Source: Pseudomonadota bacterium (GTDB lineage: Bacteria; Pseudomonadota; Alphaproteobacteria; Rhodobacterales; Rhodobacteraceae). Taken from it: a DNA stretch of 64,000 nt. The position numbers and the translations under genes were made by a program. Where the stretch lies: positions 62,001-126,000 of the forward strand of contig JAIUPC010000014.1 of NCBI GenBank assembly GCA_020161655.1. The letters run 5' to 3'. Position 1 is the first letter of the stretch; every line of letters starts with the position of its first letter. The notes below the pieces were generated by a model, which saw only the letters and a program-made list of their open reading frames with translations, was not told the origin of the DNA and searched no databases. This document shows positions 20,029 to 29,506 of the stretch, piece after piece.

Positions 20029-20912
20029 TCCTGCGCGACAAGCCGGGCGTCAGGGAACTCCTCTTCGCCACCCGAGGCTCGATCATCCTCAAGGTCTTGC
20101 CACAGGTGGGCGTGGTCGCGGGCTGGTCGCTCCTCATCTACCTTCTCGACAAGCACTGGGCGCCACTGACCCATCCCAACATTGCGCCCTTCACCGTCTT
20201 CGGCATCGCCCTCTCGCTCTTCCTCGGCTTTCGCAACAACGCCGCCTATGAGCGCTGGTGGGAGGCGCGGAAGCTCTGGGGCCAGCTCATCGCCGACATG
20301 CGTGCCCTTGGCCGCGAGACCGGGCTTTTCCTCGGGCCGCCCGCGCGGCGCGAAAGGGTGCTGCGGCTGGCGCTGTCCTTCGTTCACCTCCACCGCGCCA
20401 ACCTGCGGCGCGTCGCGGACGGCAAGGCGAAGGAATGGGTCGGCGCATTGCCCGCCGGCCCGCACCCGCCCTGCGCCGCACTCGATGCCATGGCCGAGGA
20501 ACTGACGCTCGCCGCCCGCGAAGGCACGCTCGACGGCTACGGCCAGCGCGCGCTGAGCCAGCGGCTCGCGGCGATCACCTATGCCCAGGCGGGCTGCGAG
20601 CGGATCGCGAACACGCCGCTGCCTTACGTCTATTCGCTCCTGATCTTCCGCACGGTCTGGCTTTACTGCCTTCTCTTGCCGCTTGGCCTCATTGACACGG
20701 CGGGCTGGCTGACGCCGGTCTTCGCCGGGGTCGTGGCTTACGTCTTCTTCGGCCTTGCCGAAGTGACCGAGGAACTCGGCCACCCCTTCGGCCCGACGCC
20801 CAATGGCCTGCCCCTCGACGCCATGTGCCGGACGGTCGAAATCTCCCTCGCCCCGCATCTCGGGCTGACGCCGCCCGAGCCGGTCAGGCCGGTGGATTAT
20901 CTGCTGACGTAG
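20025..20912 (+). CDS. Bestrophin-like (YneE-family) membrane protein
   Basis: A 295-residue member of the bestrophin/RFP-TM superfamily, whose characterised members are pentameric anion or cation channels. Family landmarks are the first membrane helix (VGVVAGWSLLIYLL), FGIALSLFLGFRNNAAYERW followed by WEARKLWG, two late membrane segments (FRTVWLYCLLLPLGLI, FAGVVAYVFFGLAEVTEELG) and the acidic HPFGPTPNGLPLDAMCRTVE near the C-terminus. The start ATG overlaps the purD stop. The function beside purD is not obvious; the coupling may only be a convenience of expression. Confidence 0.88.
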
Positions 20913-20955
20913 ACAGCGCAATGAGGGGCGTTCCGATGGACACCCGCGCAACCTG

Positions 20956-20986
20956 CCCCATCCCCCTGCGTGGGGGAGGGATGGGG
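20956..20986. terminator. GC-rich hairpin between convergent genes
   Basis: CCCCATCCCCC / GGGGG-AGGG-ATGGGG pairs with a small bulge; a second C-run/G-run pair follows at about 21006-21040. There is no T-run, so the termination role is an inference from its convergent position. Confidence 0.4.
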
Positions 20987-21070
20987 TGGGGGGGCGCCTC
21001 GGCCAGCCCCTCCCCTCTCCCCTCCCACGAAGGGGAGGGGAAGCGCCCAGCCATGCGATGCGCGACAGGT

Positions 21071-21816
21071 TCACTCGCAACCCGGCACATCCGCAAAACT
21101 CTCCGGCCCGGCATAAGGCCCAAGGTCGCGGCTCACCGCCCGGCCATCCTCCAGCCGCGTGCCGATGATCCGGCTCCAACCCGCATTCGCGGTCAGCACC
21201 GTGGGCCTGCCGTCGCAAAGCGCGATGCGCCCTTGGATGAAATCGTCGCCGACGCGGTGGTTGGTCAGACCCGGCGCCTCGGCCACCACGCGGATCGCAT
21301 TCGCATCAAGCAGGGCGATCTTCAGCACCTTGCCGAGATGCGGCGCCTCGACATAGGCGATCTCGGCCTGCCCGTCGCCATCAAGATCAGCCACCCCAAC
21401 GGGCGCGAGCCAGCGCCGGGGCGTGCCGATGAAAGGTGTCGCAGCACTCCGGCCATCGAGGAATAGCGCCAGAAGCCGCGCGCCGCGGCGATGGTCGCTT
21501 TCGACCGCGATAATCTCGGGTCGACCATCGCCGTCGAGATCGGCAAGCCGGGGCGCGACGTCCTCATAAAGCCGGCGCCGCGCCACCGGAAAGGCCAGCG
21601 CCGCGCCGGTCCGGACCGCTCTGCCCTTCGGCCCGAGCGTCACCACAAGGCGCGACCATTCCGGCGTGCGGCCAAGGATGTCGTGGCGGTAAAGGTCGTC
21701 CGATTTCGGCCTGTCATAGCAGGCGCGGGTGATCCAGTCGCCGTCGCCCGTCACACAGCGCCCGAACGCCGGGCCGGCGAGGAAAAGCGCGGCGACAAGA
21801 GCCGCCGCGCGCCGCA

Positions 21817-21817
<1 letters not shown>
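21071..21817 (-). CDS. Secreted FG-GAP/VCBS-repeat protein
   Basis: A 248-residue exported protein. Start ATG 21817 (MRRAAALVAALFLAGPAFGR), a signal peptide probably cut after AFG. Two calcium-loop-like repeats are visible, LADLDGDGRPEIIAVESD and VADLDGDGQAEIAYVEAP, typical of FG-GAP/VCBS beta-propeller blades. Three cysteines or more could form disulfides (RCVTGDGDWITRACYD). The start codon overlaps the stop of the ferredoxin gene by 4 bp, so the two are coupled although functionally unlike. Homologues are widespread in Rhodobacteraceae as unnamed VCBS proteins. Confidence 0.82.
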
Positions 21818-22224
<407 letters not shown>

Positions 22225-22263
22225 TCACGCGGCCCTAAGGAAGCGGTGGACAAGGGAGAAGAC

Positions 22264-23142
22264 ATGACAGGCGCACGCCAGATCGGCCTAATGCTCGCGC
22301 TTTTCGGCGCCCTCGTGCTGACGCCCGACACGCTCTTCATGCGCTGGTCGGGGATGTCGGGCTTTGCCATGCTCGGCTGGCGCGGGCTCTTGATGGGGAC
22401 GGTCCTCATCACGCTCTGGCCGCTGACCGGGAAGGCGACGCGAGGCGCGCTGGCCGAGCTTGCGAAACCCGCGGCCATCGGCGTGGCCCTTTTCCAGGCG
22501 CTGAACTCCACGCTTTTCTGCCTTGGCGTCGCCCTCGCCCCGGTGGCGGTGGTGCTGCTGGCAGTGGCGACGGTGCCGGTTTTCGCGGCTGTCCTCGGCC
22601 GCATCATCCTTGGCGAAAGGACGAGTGCTGCGACCTGGATCACCATGGCGGCGGTTCTGGCCGGCATCGCCATCGCCGTATTCGGTGAAAGCGGTATGGT
22701 TCCCGCCGGCGGCAGCGCGCTTCTGGGCGCGCTCGCGGGGCTTGGCGTCGCCGCCTCAATCGCGCTGACCTTCGTCATCCTGCGTCGGGCAAGGGCCGTG
22801 CCGATCCAGCCGGTGATGGGTCTCGGCGCGCTGATCGCGGGCGGCATCGGCCTTGCCGTGGCGGGGACGGATGAGATGCTCGCGGGTCAGGTCTGGGCCA
22901 TCGCCGTCGCCGGCCTTCTGATCCTGCCGGTTTCGTTCCTGTGCCTGACCAACGCCACCCGGCACACCAGCGCCACCAATGTCAGCCTGCTGTTGCTGCT
23001 GGAGACCGTCCTTGGCCCGGTCTGGGTCTGGGTCGGCGCAGGCGAGGCAATGACGTCGGCGATGATCCTCGGCGGGGCAATCGTCGTCGGCAGCCTCGCG
23101 CTTTACATCCTCGGCGAGGCGCGGCGCGCAAGGGCCGGGTGA
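22264..23142 (+). CDS. EamA/DMT-superfamily permease
   Basis: A 292-residue inner-membrane transporter with ten predicted membrane helices in two EamA repeats (the second starts near residue 150, at SALLGALAGLGVAASIALTF). The start ATG 22264 follows AAGGGAGAAGAC. Typical family segments are ALFQALNSTLFCLGVALAPV and LLLLLETVLGPVWVWV. The substrate is unknown; members export amino acids, drugs or other metabolites. It is transcribed divergently from the ferredoxin gene and converges on the Do-like protease gene, with a shared terminator between them. Confidence 0.88.
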   Translation: MTGARQIGLMLALFGALVLTPDTLFMRWSGMSGFAMLGWRGLLMGTVLITLWPLTGKATRGALAELAKPAAIGVALFQALNSTLFCLGVALAPVAVVLLAVATVPVFAAVLGRIILGERTSAATWITMAAVLAGIAIAVFGESGMVPAGGSALLGALAGLGVAASIALTFVILRRARAVPIQPVMGLGALIAGGIGLAVAGTDEMLAGQVWAIAVAGLLILPVSFLCLTNATRHTSATNVSLLLLLETVLGPVWVWVGAGEAMTSAMILGGAIVVGSLALYILGEARRARAG

Positions 23143-23148
23143 AACGAA

Positions 23149-23175
23149 AAAGGCGCACCACCTGGGCGCGCCTTT
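23149..23175. terminator. Bidirectional terminator between EamA and degP genes
   Basis: Stem AAAGGCGC/GCGCCTTT with an 11-nt loop, flanked by further A residues at the left and T residues at the right, so it can serve the convergent genes on both sides. Confidence 0.7.
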
Positions 23176-23197
23176 CCGTTACCTCCAGCGTCCCGCC

Positions 23198-24673
23198 CTA
23201 CTCCACCGACAGCGCCACAAAGCGCGGATCGGCGCCGCGGCGGATGAGGAGCAGAAGCGACTTCCGCCCCGCGTCCTTCGCCTCGGTGATCCGCGCCTCA
23301 AGATCGGCGACGGTTACCACCTTCTGCTGGCCGGCCTCGGTGATGACGTCGCCGGAACGCAGGCCCTTCTCGAACGCCTCGCTCGCCTCATCGACATTGG
23401 TCACGACGAGGCCCTCGGTCCCCTGCGGCAGGCCAAGCTCGGTCTCCTGCTCCGGCGTCAGGACGTTGAGCGTCATCCCCAGCACGTCCTTCGGCGCGGG
23501 CGCACCCGGTCCGGCATCAGCCACAGGCGTGTCGGTCGCCTCTGCCTCTTCGCGGCGGCCAAGCGTGATGAGCAGCGTCTGGGTCTTGCCCTCGCGCAGC
23601 ACCTCGACCCGCGCCGCCTTGCCGACATCGGCATCGGCGACACGGCGGACGAGATCGCGGGTATCGGTGATGGGCGAGCCTTCGAAGCCGACGATCACAT
23701 CGCCCGAGAGCATCCCGCCATCCTTGGCCGGGCCGTCCGGCACGTCGGTGACAAGCGCACCCTTCTGTTCCTTCAGCCCCATCGCCTCGGCCACGTCCGG
23801 CGTCACGTCCTGGATGCGGACGCCAAGCCAGCCGCGCCGCGTCTCGCCGAAGTCCTTGAGCTGCTGGACCACCTTCGAAACGACATTCGACGCCATCGAA
23901 AAGCCGATGCCGATGGAACCGCCATTGGGCGAGAGGATCGCGGTATTGACCCCGATCACCTCGCCGTCCATGTCAAAGAGGGGGCCGCCCGAGTTGCCGC
24001 GGTTGATCGCGGCGTCGGTCTGGATGAAATCGTCATAGGTGCCCGAAAGCGCGCGGTTGCGGGCCGAGACGATCCCGGCGGACACTGAAAAGCCCTGACC
24101 CAACGGGTTGCCCATCGCCATCACCCAGTCGCCCACCCTGATCACATTGCTGTCGCCGAAACTGACGTAGGCCAGCGGCTCCGGGCTTTCGACCTTGAGA
24201 AGTGCCAGATCGGTCTTCGGGTCGGTGCCGATGATCTTGGCATCGAGCGTCTTGCCCGAGAAGAACTCGATGGATATCTCGTCGGCACCCTCGATCACGT
24301 GGTTGTTGGTGACGATGTAGCCGTCTTCCGAGATGACGAAACCCGAGCCGAGCGCGTTCGACCGCTGCGGCCCGTTCGGCCCGTTCGGGGCGTCGGGATT
24401 GCCGAAACGCTTGAAGAAGTCCTCGAAGGGCGAACCTTCCGGCACCACTGGTCCGTCGCCGGTCGGCGCGGCGATGGTCGTCGTCGTGGTGATGTTGACC
24501 ACCGCCGGGCTGACCTTCTCGGCCAGATCGGCGAAGGACTCCGGCGCCGCCCGCGCCATCGAAGGCGTGACCTGCGCAAAGGTCAGCCCGAGCCCGAGAA
24601 GGATGGCGGCCAGAAACCCCGTGAACGGCTCCATCCGGCGCTGCGCCGTGGCCTCGACTTTCGCTTGCAACAT
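23198..24673 (-). CDS. degP: Do/DegP-like periplasmic serine protease
   Basis: Periplasmic protease-chaperone of the HtrA/Do family, 491 residues. The N-terminus has a membrane signal (FLAAILLGLGLTFA, residues 20-33). The trypsin-like domain shows the triad His (TNNHVIEGADEI), Asp (DPKTDLALLKVE) and Ser (NRGNSGGPLFDMD). Two PDZ domains follow (from about GWLGVRIQDVTPD and from DVLGMTLNVLTPE), the standard two-PDZ layout. It ends the hflK-hflC-DUF2065-degP operon, the usual alphaproteobacterial grouping for envelope protein quality control. The start ATG 24673 has AAAGGGAG 10 nt upstream; residue 14 is an alternative start. Confidence 0.94.
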   Translation of the reverse strand: MLQAKVEATAQRRMEPFTGFLAAILLGLGLTFAQVTPSMARAAPESFADLAEKVSPAVVNITTTTTIAAPTGDGPVVPEGSPFEDFFKRFGNPDAPNGPNGPQRSNALGSGFVISEDGYIVTNNHVIEGADEISIEFFSGKTLDAKIIGTDPKTDLALLKVESPEPLAYVSFGDSNVIRVGDWVMAMGNPLGQGFSVSAGIVSARNRALSGTYDDFIQTDAAINRGNSGGPLFDMDGEVIGVNTAILSPNGGSIGIGFSMASNVVSKVVQQLKDFGETRRGWLGVRIQDVTPDVAEAMGLKEQKGALVTDVPDGPAKDGGMLSGDVIVGFEGSPITDTRDLVRRVADADVGKAARVEVLREGKTQTLLITLGRREEAEATDTPVADAGPGAPAPKDVLGMTLNVLTPEQETELGLPQGTEGLVVTNVDEASEAFEKGLRSGDVITEAGQQKVVTVADLEARITEAKDAGRKSLLLLIRRGADPRFVALSVE

Positions 24674-24831
24674 CTCGGCGCACTCCCTTTCTGCCGTCGC
24701 AGGAGCGGCTGCCCGGATGGGGGCGGCCTCCTGCTTTCCACTCTTTCCTCTGCCTTGCGGCGTAGCAACTCAATGCCGGTTACACCGGTTCAAGAGCCTG
24801 TGATCGACATCGGCACGCGGGCCTGATTGTT

Positions 24832-25041
24832 TCAGCCGCCAAGGCCGCGGGCAAGCCATATGAGCGCGGTGCCAAGCGCAATCGCACCAAGGCCGAGGTT
24901 CCGCCGCGTCTCGACCGGCATCTGCCGGATCAGGTCGAGAAGCTCGGCGATACGCGAAGGGGCCAGTGCAAGCACCAGCCCCTCCACCACCAGAACCAGC
25001 CCGATCGCCAGAAACGGCAGAGCCAGAAGTCCGACGGTCAT
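24832..25041 (-). CDS. DUF2065 small membrane protein
   Basis: A 69-residue protein with two membrane helices (VGLLALPFLAIGLVLVVEGL and LGLGAIALGTALIWLARGL) and a short basic loop between them (RQMPVETRRN). It matches the DUF2065/YjeT family, consistently found just after hflC. The ATG overlaps the hflC stop by 4 bp, so translation is coupled. The role is unknown; the genomic position suggests a part in HflKC/FtsH membrane proteolysis. Confidence 0.88.
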   Translation of the reverse strand: MTVGLLALPFLAIGLVLVVEGLVLALAPSRIAELLDLIRQMPVETRRNLGLGAIALGTALIWLARGLGG

Positions 25042-25907
25042 TTCTTCGTGGTCGATTTCAGGTAGTCGAAGAATTCGCTGTCTGGCGCCATCACCATGGT
25101 CGAGTTGCCGTTCTTGAGCGATTCCCGATAGGCCGCGAGCGAGCGGTAGAAGTCGAAGAACTCCTGATCCGCGCCGTAAGCCTCGGCGAAGATGGCGTTG
25201 CGCTTGGCGTCGGCCTCACCGCGGATGATCTCGGACTGGCGCTGCGAATCCGACACCAGTTCCACCCGCGTGCGGTCGGCCTGTGCGCGGACGCGCTGCG
25301 CCGCTTCCTTGCCGCGCGCCACCTCGTCGGCGGCCTCGCGTTCCCGCTCGGCGCGCATCCTTGCGAATGTGGCGTCAAGGTTCTGCTCGGGCAGGTCGGT
25401 GCGCTTCAGCCGTACGTCGATGATCTCGACCCCGAGCGCCCTCGCCTCGTCTGCCGCCCGCCCGCGAATGCGGCTGGCGAGCGCCGAACGGTCCTCGGAC
25501 AGGATGTCGGACGACGTGACCGAACCCAGGACCTCGCGCATCTGCGCCTGCAGAAGCGTGTCGATCCGGGTTTCGGCCAGGGCAAGACCCTGCGCACCGA
25601 CGGCCTGACGGAACATCCGCGCATCGGCGATGCGGTAGCGCGCGAAGGCGTCGACCACCAGCCGGCGGTCATCGAGCGGCGTCACCTCGAGCGGCTCCAC
25701 GTCAAGCCCGAGGATGCGGTCGTCATAGCGCACCACCTCCTGGATCAGCGGGATCTTGAAGTAGAGCCCCGGTTCCTCGTGCTCGGCCTTGATCTGGCCG
25801 AACTGGAGGACGAGCGCCTTTTCGCGTTCGTCGACGATGAAGATCGACGACAGGCCCAGCGCCACCGCGATGATGAAGATCGGCAGAAGAAGCGTTGAAC
25901 GGTTCAT
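25038..25907 (-). CDS. hflC: FtsH modulator HflC
   Basis: SPFH/prohibitin-domain protein that forms the HflKC cage around the FtsH protease in the inner membrane. The 289 residues start with a signal-anchor (STLLLPIFIIAVALGLSSIF), followed by the SPFH domain (VDEREKALVLQFGQIKAEHE, GLYFKIPLIQEVVRYD) and a long charged coiled-coil helix (MRAEREREAADEVARGKEAA). It overlaps hflK by 1 bp and the DUF2065 gene by 4 bp, so the operon is tightly coupled. Confidence 0.96.
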   Translation of the reverse strand: MNRSTLLLPIFIIAVALGLSSIFIVDEREKALVLQFGQIKAEHEEPGLYFKIPLIQEVVRYDDRILGLDVEPLEVTPLDDRRLVVDAFARYRIADARMFRQAVGAQGLALAETRIDTLLQAQMREVLGSVTSSDILSEDRSALASRIRGRAADEARALGVEIIDVRLKRTDLPEQNLDATFARMRAEREREAADEVARGKEAAQRVRAQADRTRVELVSDSQRQSEIIRGEADAKRNAIFAEAYGADQEFFDFYRSLAAYRESLKNGNSTMVMAPDSEFFDYLKSTTKK

Positions 25908-27091
25908 CAGTTGGCCCCCACGGAAGGCGTCGCGGCAACCGCGCCGGCCGGCGTGCCGGCCCCTGCGGCGGGACGGCCGATTTCATTCAGCGGCAGATAG
26001 GGCACGACGCCCTGGCCTGATGCGCTTTCGTCGATGATGACCTTGTCCACGCGGCCCAGCACCTCTTCCATCGTCTCGAGGTAGAGGCGCTTGCGCGTCA
26101 CCTCGGGCGCCTTCTGGTATTCGCCAAGGACGGCCGAGAAGCGGCTCGCCTCGCCTTCCGCCTGGTTCACGACCTGGGCGCGGTAGGCCTCGGCCTCTTC
26201 CAGAAACTGCGCCGACTGGCCGCGCGCAGCGGCGACGATCGTGTTGGCATAGGCGTCGGCTTCCTTCGTCAGGCGGTCGCGCTCCTGTTCGGCCGACTGC
26301 ACGTTCTTGAAAGCCTCGATCACCTCGCGCGGCGGATCAGCGCGGTTGAAGTTGACGCGCACCACATTGAGGCCGGAATCGTAGCTGTCGAGCGTGGACT
26401 GGATCAGGCTTTTCAGCCGCTCGGCGATGACGCCGCGGTCACGGTTCAGGATCGGCGCCAACTGCGACTGCGCGATGATCTCGCGCATCGAGGATTCGGC
26501 GACCGCGTTGATCGTCAGCTGCGGGTCGCGGAGGTTGAAGAGATATTTGGTCGCATCCGAGACGTTCCAGACCACCTGGAAGTCGATGTCGACGATGTTT
26601 TCGTCGCCGGTCAGCATCAGGCCGCTGTCGCCCTGCCCCGAAGTACCAAGGCCGATATCCTCGGTCCGTTCCGGCGTCACCGGGATCACGTCGGCCGAGA
26701 TGAAGGGCCAGGGCGCGAAGTTCAGGCCCGGCTCGCCTATGGCGTGGAACTTGCCAAGGAGAAGCTCGACCGACTGTTCCTCGGGCCGGACGGTATAGAA
26801 GGAGGCATAGGCCCAGAGCGCCACCGCCGCGAGGGCGCCAAAGGCCACCGTCGTGCGGTTGATTGGCGGGCCGCCGAAGCCGCCGGGGCCAGAGCCGTTG
26901 GTGCCACGGCCGCCGCGACCGCCCATCAGGACGCGAAGCTGCTCGCTGCCCTTGCGCATGATCTGCTCGACATCGGGGATCTGCGACCCCTCGCCGGGGC
27001 GTCTGCCACCGCGCCCGCCGTTCGGCCGATCGTCGTCATCGCCGCTGCCGCCCGAGCCGCCGCCGCCCCAAGGTCCACCGCTTCCAGCCAT
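25907..27091 (-). CDS. hflK: FtsH modulator HflK
   Basis: Partner of HflC in the inner-membrane cage that regulates FtsH proteolysis. The 394 residues begin with a Gly/Asp-rich cytosolic tail (MAGSGGPWGGGGSGGSGDDD), a membrane helix near 84-100 (VAFGALAAVALWAYASFY), then the SPFH domain (TVRPEEQSVELLLGKFHAIG, GLNFAPWP) and a coiled coil (QSAEQERDRLTKEADAYANT). It is the first gene of the operon; gor is 70 bp upstream on the same strand and may be cotranscribed. Confidence 0.96.
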   Translation of the reverse strand: MAGSGGPWGGGGSGGSGDDDDRPNGGRGGRRPGEGSQIPDVEQIMRKGSEQLRVLMGGRGGRGTNGSGPGGFGGPPINRTTVAFGALAAVALWAYASFYTVRPEEQSVELLLGKFHAIGEPGLNFAPWPFISADVIPVTPERTEDIGLGTSGQGDSGLMLTGDENIVDIDFQVVWNVSDATKYLFNLRDPQLTINAVAESSMREIIAQSQLAPILNRDRGVIAERLKSLIQSTLDSYDSGLNVVRVNFNRADPPREVIEAFKNVQSAEQERDRLTKEADAYANTIVAAARGQSAQFLEEAEAYRAQVVNQAEGEASRFSAVLGEYQKAPEVTRKRLYLETMEEVLGRVDKVIIDESASGQGVVPYLPLNEIGRPAAGAGTPAGAVAATPSVGAN

Positions 27092-27161
27092 CAGGCCCTT
27101 ACTCCCCTTGCCGTCTCTTTATCTACTCGCACGTGACCAACTGTGTCTTTCTGCCGGAAAG

Positions 27162-28520
27162 TCAACCCTTGCGCACTGGCTTTCGCATGGTCACCAGTTC
27201 TTCCGACATGGTCGGATGGACGGCGACGGTACGGTCGAAATCCTCTTTCGTCGCCCCCATCTTGATCGCGATGGCGGCAAGCTGGATCATCTCGCCCGCC
27301 TCCGGTGCGACGATGTGGCAGCCGAGGACCTTGCGCGTGCCGGCATCGACGACGAGCTTCATCAGCACCTTGTCGGGGCTGCCGGCAAAGGCCGAGCGCA
27401 TCGGCCGGAACGTGGTCGCATAGATCTCGACCGGCCCTTTCGCCCGCGCCGCCGCTTCCGTCAGCCCAATGGTGCCAAGTTCGGGCTGGGTATAGACCGC
27501 GCTCGGCACCAGATGGTGATCGGCCTCGCGGGGACGCGCGCCGAAGATCGTATCGGCGAAGGCATGGCCCTCGCGGATCGCAACCGGCGTCAGGTTGATG
27601 CGCCCGGTGACGTCGCCGACGGCAAAGACCGAAGGCACGGGGGTCTGCGACCACTCATCCACGACGATCTCGCCCTTGTGCCCCGGCTTCAGGCCGAGCG
27701 TTTCCAGCCCCAGCCCTTCGGTATTCGGCACCCGCCCCGTCGCATAGACGACCTTGCCGAAGACCCGTTCGCTGCCATCGGTGAAGTTGACATGCACCCC
27801 ACCTTCCACATCCCGCGCCTCGGCCACATCGGTCCCGGTGCGAAGATCGACGCCCTGCGCCCGGATCAGCTCCGCCAGATGATCCCGCGCCTCGTCGTCA
27901 AAGCCGCGCAGGATCTGCGGTCCCCGATAGGCCTGCGTTACCTTCACGCCCATGCCGTTCAGGATGCAGGCAAACTCGCAGGCGATGAAACCGCCGCCGA
28001 CGATCAGCGCCGACGCCGGCAAGGCATCCAGCTTGAAGATGTCGTTCGAGGTCAGAAGCGTCGCGCCCCCCGGAACCTCCGGCACCGAAGGCCGCCCGCC
28101 GGTCGCGATCAGGACATGCTTGACGCGGAAGCGCTCTCCGGTGGCAAGGCGTACGCTATGGGCATCCTCGATCACCGCGCGGGTATCGTGGATCGTGACC
28201 CCTGCCCGGGTCAGTCCGCCGCGATAGGCCGCCTCAAGCCGGTCCAGCTCGGTATCGAGCTTTGCCCGGAACTTCGGCCAGTCAAAGCCCCCGGCCTCGA
28301 CCGTCCAGCCAAACTGGCGCGCTTCCTCGATGCTCACTGCAAAAGAAGATGCATAGACCATCAGCTTCTTCGGCACGCAGCCCCGGATGACGCAGGTGCC
28401 ACCCATCCGGTATTCCTCGGCCAGCCCCACCTTCGCACCATGCTCGCCCGCCGCGATCCGCGCCGCGCGCACACCGCCCGAGCCGCCACCGATGACGTAG
28501 AGGTCATAGTCGAAAGCCAT
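27162..28520 (-). CDS. gor: Glutathione-disulfide reductase
   Basis: FAD- and NADPH-dependent reduction of glutathione disulfide in the cytosol. Start ATG 28520 (MAFDYDLYVIGGGSGGVRAA), 452 residues. The FAD dinucleotide fold is at 8-15 and the redox-active pair Cys43/Cys48 in GGTCVIRGCVPKKL, the variant typical of alphaproteobacterial and plant enzymes (E. coli has NVG in place of IRG). A second GxGxxA-type fold (ALIVGGGFIACEFA) and the dimer-interface HPTMSEE with the catalytic histidine complete it. It lies between rpiA and hflK on the same strand. Confidence 0.96.
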   Translation of the reverse strand: MAFDYDLYVIGGGSGGVRAARIAAGEHGAKVGLAEEYRMGGTCVIRGCVPKKLMVYASSFAVSIEEARQFGWTVEAGGFDWPKFRAKLDTELDRLEAAYRGGLTRAGVTIHDTRAVIEDAHSVRLATGERFRVKHVLIATGGRPSVPEVPGGATLLTSNDIFKLDALPASALIVGGGFIACEFACILNGMGVKVTQAYRGPQILRGFDDEARDHLAELIRAQGVDLRTGTDVAEARDVEGGVHVNFTDGSERVFGKVVYATGRVPNTEGLGLETLGLKPGHKGEIVVDEWSQTPVPSVFAVGDVTGRINLTPVAIREGHAFADTIFGARPREADHHLVPSAVYTQPELGTIGLTEAAARAKGPVEIYATTFRPMRSAFAGSPDKVLMKLVVDAGTRKVLGCHIVAPEAGEMIQLAAIAIKMGATKEDFDRTVAVHPTMSEELVTMRKPVRKG

Positions 28521-28539
28521 GGGACGCCTCTGCTTTTTG

Positions 28540-29328
28540 TCAGCCGCCAAGATCGGCGAAGAGGTTCTCGGTCGCGGCGAAATCAATGCGGTCCACCTCG
28601 TCCGGGCCGCCGTTGATGCCGCGCACCACGACCCTGCCATCGCCGTGGCCGATCACCACCCGGTCACAGATATCTATGAAGAGCCCGTTTTCAACCACGC
28701 CCGGCACCTGATTGAGCGCAAGCGCCACCTGCCGCGCATTGCCGATGCGGCCAAGATGAAGGTCAAGAATGCGGTTGCCCTCGTCCGAGACGAAGGGCTG
28801 GTCGCCCTTCATCCGGATCGTCACCTCGCGCCCCATCACGTCGAGCGAGACGAGCATTTCCTCGACCAGCGCCTTCGTCGTCTGCCAGCCGAAGGGAATG
28901 ACCTCGACCGGCAGCGGGAAGGCGCCAAGGCAGGCGACCTCTTTCGCAGCGTCCGCGATGACGATCATCTGATCGGAAGCGGTGGCCACGACCTTTTCCC
29001 GAAGATGCGCCCCGCCGCCGCCCTTGATGAGGTTGAGATCGGCATCGAATTCGTCGGTGCCGTCGATGGTCAGGTCCAGCCAGCGCGCCTCGTCCAGCGT
29101 CACGACGGTTATGCCCTCAGCCCGCGCCAGCACCGCCGTCTGCACCGAAGTCGGCACGCCGGTGATCTTCAGTCCCTCCTCGCGCACCCGCTGGCCAAGG
29201 CAGCGCACCATCCAGGCCGCCGTCGATCCGGTGCCAAGCCCGACGCGCATCCCGGCCTCGACGAAATCCACCGCCCGCCGCGCCGCCGCCAGCTTTGCCT
29301 TCTCGATCGGGGACAGTTCCCTGGCCAT
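28540..29328 (-). CDS. rpiA: Ribose-5-phosphate isomerase A
   Basis: Interconverts ribose 5-phosphate and ribulose 5-phosphate in the pentose phosphate pathway. The 262 residues contain RpiA motifs VGLGTGSTAAWMVRCLG, LTIDGTDEFDADLNLIKGGG and GAHLREKVVA, with the catalytic Asp/Glu/Lys set. It is about 40 residues longer than E. coli RpiA, with the extra length at the C-terminus. It lies 19 bp upstream of gor on the same strand; the pairing links NADPH supply with glutathione reduction, though that is an inference. Confidence 0.95.
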   Translation of the reverse strand: MARELSPIEKAKLAAARRAVDFVEAGMRVGLGTGSTAAWMVRCLGQRVREEGLKITGVPTSVQTAVLARAEGITVVTLDEARWLDLTIDGTDEFDADLNLIKGGGGAHLREKVVATASDQMIVIADAAKEVACLGAFPLPVEVIPFGWQTTKALVEEMLVSLDVMGREVTIRMKGDQPFVSDEGNRILDLHLGRIGNARQVALALNQVPGVVENGLFIDICDRVVIGHGDGRVVVRGINGGPDEVDRIDFAATENLFADLGG

Positions 29329-29445
29329 GTCTCACTCCGTAGCGGTCGCTGTGGAGCATATAGCAAGATATGGGGCGCAAGCGAGGGGAAATCGGGCAAA
29401 TCGGCCCAGTCTGGCGCCACAAACCGCCAACCTCTCCAACCGATC

Positions 29446-29474
29446 TTGACAGTTCCGCGCCGTATCGCGATCTT
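29446..29474 (+). promoter_or_regulatory. Candidate promoter for mntH
   Basis: TTGACA (29446-29451), 17-nt spacer, then GATCTT (29469-29474), about 30 bp before the mntH start. The -35 is perfect and the -10 weak. An AT-rich stretch TTTTGCAAACCGTTCTCATT follows and could hold a metal-regulator site, but no clear palindrome is seen. Confidence 0.4.
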
Positions 29475-29506
29475 TTTGCAAACCGTTCTCATTTACATCA
29501 AGACGC

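Noticed and set aside
29474-29500. Mur/Fur-type operator upstream of mntH
   Set aside because: TTTTGCAAACCGTTCTCATT has only a partial half-site and no convincing second half; kept only as an AT-rich promoter stretch.
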